46,184 nucleotides of DNA from an uncultured Schlesneria sp. (lineage in GTDB: Bacteria > Planctomycetota > Planctomycetia > Planctomycetales > Planctomycetaceae). Shown here in pieces: positions 42,092 through 46,184 of this stretch (its first letter is position 1; every line of letters begins with the position of its first letter). The notes beneath the pieces are model-generated. The model saw nothing but the letters and a program-made list of their open reading frames with translations. It was not told where the DNA came from and searched no databases. Both the position numbers and the translations under genes were made by a program. The stretch spans positions 1 to 46,184 of the forward strand of contig CAIQIR010000096.1 in assembly GCA_903871875.1 (NCBI GenBank), in the 5' to 3' direction.

Positions 42092-45061
42092 TCATTTGGC
42101 CGTCGACTCAAGATACGAAAACAGGTCCCGCAGATCTTGCGGTTTCAGTTGTCGATAAAGGTCGTCCGGCATCAACGAGACGGGCGATTCTCGTAGTTCT
42201 TCAATGTCGCTCGCGGCGAGAGTAATTCTTTCGTTCTTCGCGTTCACCAATGTCAGTCCCGCGTCATCGCGAGTGATCGCCATGCCGGTCAGCACGCGGC
42301 CATCTTTGGTCTGAACGATCAAACTAGAGAACTCTTTGCGAATCACGCTGCTGGGGTCGACCAGGCTGATCAGCATAAAATCGCGGTCCTTGCGATTGGC
42401 GGTTGTTAGATCGGGGCCCAGCTTGGTTCCTTCACCAAACAATTGATGGCAGGTGACGCATTGTTTTTTGAAAATCGCTTTTCCCGCATCGGCGTTCCCC
42501 GCCGACGCCCGCAGGTCATTATTCAGCCGGCGAACCTCGGCGAGCTTTTCTCCACGAGTGGTCCCCAGTTGGCCCCAATGCTTTTTCACCAATTCGTCCA
42601 GTTGCGGATCTTCGAGAAACACAATTTTCTGTACCTGTTCCAGCGGCGTGGCACTGGCGAGGATTTCGCCGCGATCGACAGCAACGAGCCAGGCTTTTGC
42701 GGTGGCTTTTCGGCCGAGCAGCGCCTCGCGAATTTGCGATTGGAACTGGGCCGACGAGGACGCTTGATGCAAGGCAATCAGCGCCGTCGGGATCCGCGAA
42801 TCTTCCAGACGCCCTAGTGCTCTCAACGCGGCGATCCGCACCACCTCGGGTTCATCCGACGCGACCAGCTTGAGCAACGGCTCGACGAGCGACACATCGG
42901 CGACTTCACTGACAATTCCGAGTAGCGTGATGCGACGCCCGGAATCGACCTGGGGGTCCAATGCGCCGCGAATGGCAACGTCAAACGGTTCGCGATCGCC
43001 CAGCGCCAGACCCAGTTGCAATAGCGTCGAGTCGTCTGGTTTCGCCAGCCATCGAGCGTGGGCCAGGTTCGACAAGCCGCATTCGCGGGCAAGGTTCTGA
43101 TAGTCGGCGGAGGAAACGCCTCGTGGCACTTCTCGCCAGCCTTGCAGGACCGGCGACCACAGCGTGTCGCGCGCGGCGTCATCCGGTGCGGCCTTGAGCA
43201 GTTGCACAACCGCATCCAAGCCGGCTTGATTGCCTTCGGCCGCATAGCGGCGGATCAATCGGGGCAGCAGCGTTTCCCGGCCCAGTCGCGATTTCCACAA
43301 CGATGGGCGGACGAATCGACGCATCACTTCCTCGCGACCGCTGACGCTGTGGCGTTCGACCGCCCACCACCATAACAGCGGCAGATAGGGATCGTCGTTA
43401 TCGACATCGCGATTGATGTTGGCGTTGATCATCGGCAGCGCCTGGCGAGCCGGCAGTCGAGCAGCAGTGGCTGCCAGCTGTTGCCGAACGTGCACAGAAG
43501 GTTCGTGCTCGGCAAATTTGTCGAGTCGATGAGCCATTTCGGGCGAGACCTGCTTGCCATCGCCCAGCAGGCGAATGGTCCAACTGCGGACGGCCGCGTG
43601 CGGGCTGTCCAGCGTCGTTTCGGCCAGCTTCTCGTTGAACTCGCCAATCGCATTCAAGGTCCAGAGTGCTTCCAGCGCCGTGACCTCGTCGTTGTCGGTC
43701 AGTCGCGATAGCAGAACTGACTTGCCCTCGCGTCGCTGTGTCAGTTCCATCCGTGCGCGGCGCACGTACCACTGACTGCGGTGCGTCAGCAGTTTCAGCA
43801 GCTCGTCGGTGGAAAGCTTGGCGAAGTCGATCGCAGCCGGTGGTTGGGTTCCCTGGGCGGCGATTCGATAGATGCGGCCATTCGTACGATCCCATTCCGC
43901 ATCGGGGTCGGGATGAGCCGTTCTTGCGTCATGCCAGTCCGAGACATAGATCGCTCCGTCAGGGCCCATCATCACGTCGGTCGGAGCGAACCACGGATCA
44001 TTGGCTACCAGCAGTTCGCCGCCATGTGCGGTCTTGACCGTCGATCCGCGCGGGGTGATGTTGTGCCAGTAGACGCCATGCCCGAGTAAATCTCCCGCGA
44101 TGTATTTGTCACGAAAGGACTCGGGAAACGAATCGCCTTGATAGATGATCCCACCGACGGTGACATGTCCGCCATAGAATTTCTCGTGCGGGGCATGATC
44201 GAAGAACCCGTACGCGTGCGGATTGTGCAGTGCCCCATGCTTGGCGAAGGACTTGATCAGATAGCTGCCCTGCACCCCGTGCAGCAGCACAAATCCGCCA
44301 TAGTTGGTGCTGTAGAGCAGTTGTCCCAGACGATCAAAGTCCAGGCCCCACGAGTTTCCTCCGCCTTCGCAAAATAGCTCAAACTCACGCGTCTGCGGGT
44401 GGTAGCGCCAGACGCCTTGTTGAAATTCGATGCCGCGAATGTTGGCCGTGACGGTGCTCCCCTGGCATCCATAGAGCCACCCATCCGGGCCCCAGGTCAA
44501 TGAGTTGGCGACGCTGTGCGCATCCTCCATGCCAAACCCGGTGAGCAACACTTCCGGTTCACTGTCGGGGACATCGTCGCGGTTGCGGTCGGGATAGAAC
44601 AACAGATAAGGCACATTCAGGACAAACACGCCGCCATGTCCGAACGCCAACCCCGATGCCAGATTCAATCCGTCGATGAAGTCACGACCGCTCTCGTACC
44701 GACCGTCGCCATCGGTGTCGGATAAGATCGTGATTCGATCGGCACCCCGTGGACCGTGCGGGGGCGGTTCGGGTACGCGGTCGTACTTCGTTCGCGAATA
44801 GCGATCGACCTGCACTCGTTTCAATCCTGCGGGATTCGGGTACTGCAAGTACTGAATGACCCACAGACGACCGCGATCATCGAACTCGATGCAGACCGGT
44901 TGTCGCACCAGCGGCTCGCTGGCCACCGCGCGCACTTCAAAACCGGCGGGAACCGACATCCGCCGCGCCGCTTCGTCGGCGGTCAATCCTTGTGCCTGGA
45001 TCGCCGATGACATCCCGACCAGACACCCGAATATCACGGCGATCAAAGCAGGCTTCAGCAT
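42092..45061 (-). CDS. PVC-type membrane-bound dehydrogenase domain / HEAT / cytochrome c protein
   Basis: A 989-residue exported protein found almost only in Planctomycetes, Verrucomicrobia and relatives. After a signal peptide (about 1-24) comes the PVC N-terminal propeller-like domain (about 35-430): GFEVRAVASEPLVRQPVC, DDRGRLWVIQY, SDTDGDGRYE, GPDGAIYVSDWHD. HEAT-like helical repeats follow (about 445-830). The C-terminal part has one haem-binding CVTCH near residue 868 (FKKQCVTCHQLFGEGTKLGPDLT) and the family's DPSSVIRKEFSSLIVQTKDGRVLTG. Such proteins are thought to oxidise sugars or alcohols and pass electrons to a quinone or cytochrome; the substrate is unknown. The start at 45061 follows an AGAGG at 9 bases. 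It lies in a run with DJ-1, isochorismatase-like and deacetylase genes. Confidence 0.93.
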   Translation of the reverse strand: MLKPALIAVIFGCLVGMSSAIQAQGLTADEAARRMSVPAGFEVRAVASEPLVRQPVCIEFDDRGRLWVIQYLQYPNPAGLKRVQVDRYSRTKYDRVPEPPPHGPRGADRITILSDTDGDGRYESGRDFIDGLNLASGLAFGHGGVFVLNVPYLLFYPDRNRDDVPDSEPEVLLTGFGMEDAHSVANSLTWGPDGWLYGCQGSTVTANIRGIEFQQGVWRYHPQTREFELFCEGGGNSWGLDFDRLGQLLYSTNYGGFVLLHGVQGSYLIKSFAKHGALHNPHAYGFFDHAPHEKFYGGHVTVGGIIYQGDSFPESFRDKYIAGDLLGHGVYWHNITPRGSTVKTAHGGELLVANDPWFAPTDVMMGPDGAIYVSDWHDARTAHPDPDAEWDRTNGRIYRIAAQGTQPPAAIDFAKLSTDELLKLLTHRSQWYVRRARMELTQRREGKSVLLSRLTDNDEVTALEALWTLNAIGEFNEKLAETTLDSPHAAVRSWTIRLLGDGKQVSPEMAHRLDKFAEHEPSVHVRQQLAATAARLPARQALPMINANINRDVDNDDPYLPLLWWWAVERHSVSGREEVMRRFVRPSLWKSRLGRETLLPRLIRRYAAEGNQAGLDAVVQLLKAAPDDAARDTLWSPVLQGWREVPRGVSSADYQNLARECGLSNLAHARWLAKPDDSTLLQLGLALGDREPFDVAIRGALDPQVDSGRRITLLGIVSEVADVSLVEPLLKLVASDEPEVVRIAALRALGRLEDSRIPTALIALHQASSSAQFQSQIREALLGRKATAKAWLVAVDRGEILASATPLEQVQKIVFLEDPQLDELVKKHWGQLGTTRGEKLAEVRRLNNDLRASAGNADAGKAIFKKQCVTCHQLFGEGTKLGPDLTTANRKDRDFMLISLVDPSSVIRKEFSSLIVQTKDGRVLTGMAITRDDAGLTLVNAKNERITLAASDIEELRESPVSLMPDDLYRQLKPQDLRDLFSYLESTAK

Positions 45062-45150
45062 CGAGGCAAACCTCTGAAGGAGAGTGGCGCGAACGATTTC
45101 GAATGACACTCGTTGTTGGGAAACTTCGCGATTCCCGGCAGGTGACGTGC

Positions 45151-45684
45151 TTAGCGGCTGAGCACTTGCAGCATCCCCTGGCAAAACGCCGGCAGATCGT
45201 CCGGTTTACGGCTACTGACGAAATGGCGATCGACCACGACGGGCGAGTCGGAAAAAATGCCGCCAGCGTTGATCAGATCGTCTTTGATCCCTGGCGAACC
45301 GGTCACCTGCACACCGCGGTAAACGTTGGCCGAAATGGGGATCCAACCGCCGTGACAGATCGCGGCGACCAGCTTGCCCGCCTGGGTAAATTCACGGACC
45401 AGGCTCAGAACTTTTGGATCGCGACGCAGTTTGTCCGGCATCCAGCCGCCAGGACAGATCACGCCATGGTAGTCTGCTGAATTCTGTGATTCGATCGTCG
45501 CGTCGGACACACAAGGGTAGCCGTTTTTTCCGCGATAGTTCGTTTTGGCTTGTAGTCCGGCCACGGTCACTGTTGCCCCGGCTTCGATCAATCGCAACTT
45601 GGGATACCACAGTTCCAGATCTTCGTAATCGTCTCCGACAAAAATCAGAATGCGTTGACCGGAAAGCGGATTCGAATTTGACAT
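45151..45684 (-). CDS. DJ-1/PfpI family protein
   Basis: A 177-residue class I glutamine amidotransferase-like protein. It starts RILIFVGDDYEDLELWYP with the conserved Glu, and has the nucleophile elbow AAICHGGW with Cys110. Members act as glyoxalase III/deglycase, chaperones or proteases; the Cys-Gly-Gly type here is nearest to PfpI/YhbO. It has no signal peptide, so it is cytoplasmic. The start is the ATG with first base 45684, preceded by AAGGAG at 5 bases; an in-frame GTG three bases upstream is too close to that ribosome site. It lies 89 bases before the PVC cytochrome gene on the same strand and may share its transcript. Confidence 0.92.
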   Translation of the reverse strand: MSNSNPLSGQRILIFVGDDYEDLELWYPKLRLIEAGATVTVAGLQAKTNYRGKNGYPCVSDATIESQNSADYHGVICPGGWMPDKLRRDPKVLSLVREFTQAGKLVAAICHGGWIPISANVYRGVQVTGSPGIKDDLINAGGIFSDSPVVVDRHFVSSRKPDDLPAFCQGMLQVLSR

Positions 45685-45999
45685 CACAGCTCCTTATCTC
45701 GTGTTCACTCAAGAGTGAATGACAGCAGGCTTGGTTCTGTCGGCAGGTGAGGCCTAGCGGGCGAAATCGCGAAGAGCTCCCCAGAGCTGATGAAATCCGC
45801 GATCTGGGTGTGGATCTTACCCGTTCGATCCCGCGATCCCAACCTTGGCGCGAAGGTACTTTGTCATCGACGCATTGCGCCACGAGTGGGGCGATTTCGC
45901 AATCAGGCAGCAAGACAAGAGAGCGCGGCGGCGTCCGCTGGGGTCTTCCGAAGCTGCCAATCGTCGTCCTCGCGTGACATCGTCGCGAGGACTGAAGCA
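45685..45999. other. Intergenic region between the sulfatase end and the DJ-1 gene
   Basis: A 315-base gap on the minus strand. It contains a hairpin next to the sulfatase stop and the AAGGAG ribosome site of the DJ-1/PfpI gene. I see no gene and no clear promoter in the rest. Confidence 0.45.
45966..45992 (-). terminator. Hairpin just after the sulfatase stop
   Basis: GTCCTCGCG (45966-45974) and CGCGAGGAC (45984-45992) form a perfect 9-bp stem with a 9-base loop, starting 7 bases after the sulfatase stop on the minus strand. The T-run is missing, so terminator strength is uncertain. Confidence 0.5.
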
Positions 46000-46184
46000 C
46001 TATGGCGCGGGTTGCTGCCAGGCCACTTGGCCGCCGTTTTGGATGTGTTGGCGCAAGGCGGCCGAAAGCTTTTGAGCGATTTCCCGATCCTGACCGATCC
46101 GATTGTCTGACTCTTGCGGGTCCGTTTTCAGATTGTAAAGTTCGAGTGGTTGAAACGGGCTGTCTTGAATCAGTTTCCAGTCAC
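46000..46184 (-). CDS. C-terminal end of a sulfatase-family protein (5' part outside window)
   Basis: Only the last 61 residues are seen. They include WKLIQDSPFQPLELYNLKTD and then PQESDN, followed by a helix (QDREIAQKLSAALRQHI) and a TAG at 46000-46002. This ELYNLxxDPxExxN ending is typical of type I sulfatases and related arylsulfatase-like proteins, which planctomycetes carry in great numbers for breakdown of sulfated polysaccharides. The catalytic Cys/Ser motif lies outside the window, so activity cannot be judged. Confidence 0.8.
   Translation of the reverse strand, partial: DWKLIQDSPFQPLELYNLKTDPQESDNRIGQDREIAQKLSAALRQHIQNGGQVAWQQPAP

Noticed and set aside
45392-46000. 202-codon minus-strand frame overlapping the DJ-1 gene
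   Set aside because: It is out of frame with DJ-1, spans the intergenic hairpin, and lacks any motif.
1-46184. tRNA, rRNA, insertion sequence or phage genes
   Set aside because: I looked for tRNA-like arms, transposase motifs and phage proteins by eye on both strands and found none; a covariance-model search would be decisive for RNAs.

Overview
This window reads as chromosomal DNA from a planctomycete (phylum Planctomycetota, most likely order Planctomycetales). The family-level evidence is: a very large PVC-type membrane-bound dehydrogenase/HEAT/cytochrome c protein with one CxxCH site (42092-45061); a DUF1559 protein with a type IV prepilin-like N-terminus (23509-24662); the tail of a sulfatase at the right edge; a zinc-ribbon/acidic/transmembrane protein ending in a carboxypeptidase-regulatory-like domain (21760-23226); and Tat-exported TIM-barrel and deacetylase proteins. 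The DNA is moderately GC-rich by eye. lpxK points to a lipid A-containing outer membrane. I see no rRNA, tRNA, insertion sequence, phage gene or CRISPR array, and base usage looks uniform, so this is core chromosome rather than an island.

Layout. Positions 1-9203 lie on the minus strand: a truncated SGNH hydrolase, a predicted PPi-dependent phosphofructokinase, accC, accB, an M24 aminopeptidase, an MMPL/RND exporter, a small membrane protein with a His-rich tail and a Tat-exported TIM-barrel protein. Positions 9637-19318 are on the plus strand: an M16 peptidase, an esterase/SMP-30 fusion, a two-gene membrane glycosyltransferase unit, an NfeD-FloA-proline-rich protein cluster and a GT4 glycosyltransferase. 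Positions 19465-24662 are minus: glgX, the zinc-ribbon protein and the frameshifted DUF1559 gene. Positions 25076-30419 are plus: a KDG kinase, serA and priA. Positions 30441-34258 are minus: folK, a 53-residue Flp-type pilin, lpxK and an NAD-type isocitrate dehydrogenase. Positions 34518-36710 are plus: a HemX/CcsA-like membrane protein and hemA. Positions 36839-46184 are minus: a Gly/His- and Tyr/Gly-rich TPR protein, a SnoaL-like protein, a polysaccharide deacetylase, an isochorismatase-like protein, the PVC cytochrome protein, a DJ-1/PfpI protein and a sulfatase C-terminus.

Functional links. accB and accC supply two of the acetyl-CoA carboxylase components. NfeD and FloA form the well-known flotillin microdomain pair, here with a third co-directional membrane-anchored protein. 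HemX and HemA are the usual pair at the start of tetrapyrrole synthesis. The predicted PPi-PFK, GlgX, KDG kinase and IDH belong to central carbon metabolism. The right-hand minus-strand run looks like one exported catabolic or surface unit, with a TAATG stop/start overlap between the isochorismatase-like gene and the deacetylase gene.

I did not find a convincing new multi-gene defence or mobile system. The most useful oddities are the one-base frameshift in the DUF1559 gene, the overlooked Flp pilin gene, the esterase/SMP-30 fusion, the third gene of the flotillin cluster, altered catalytic motifs in two enzymes, the His-rich membrane protein, and two strong inverted repeats that look like terminators.
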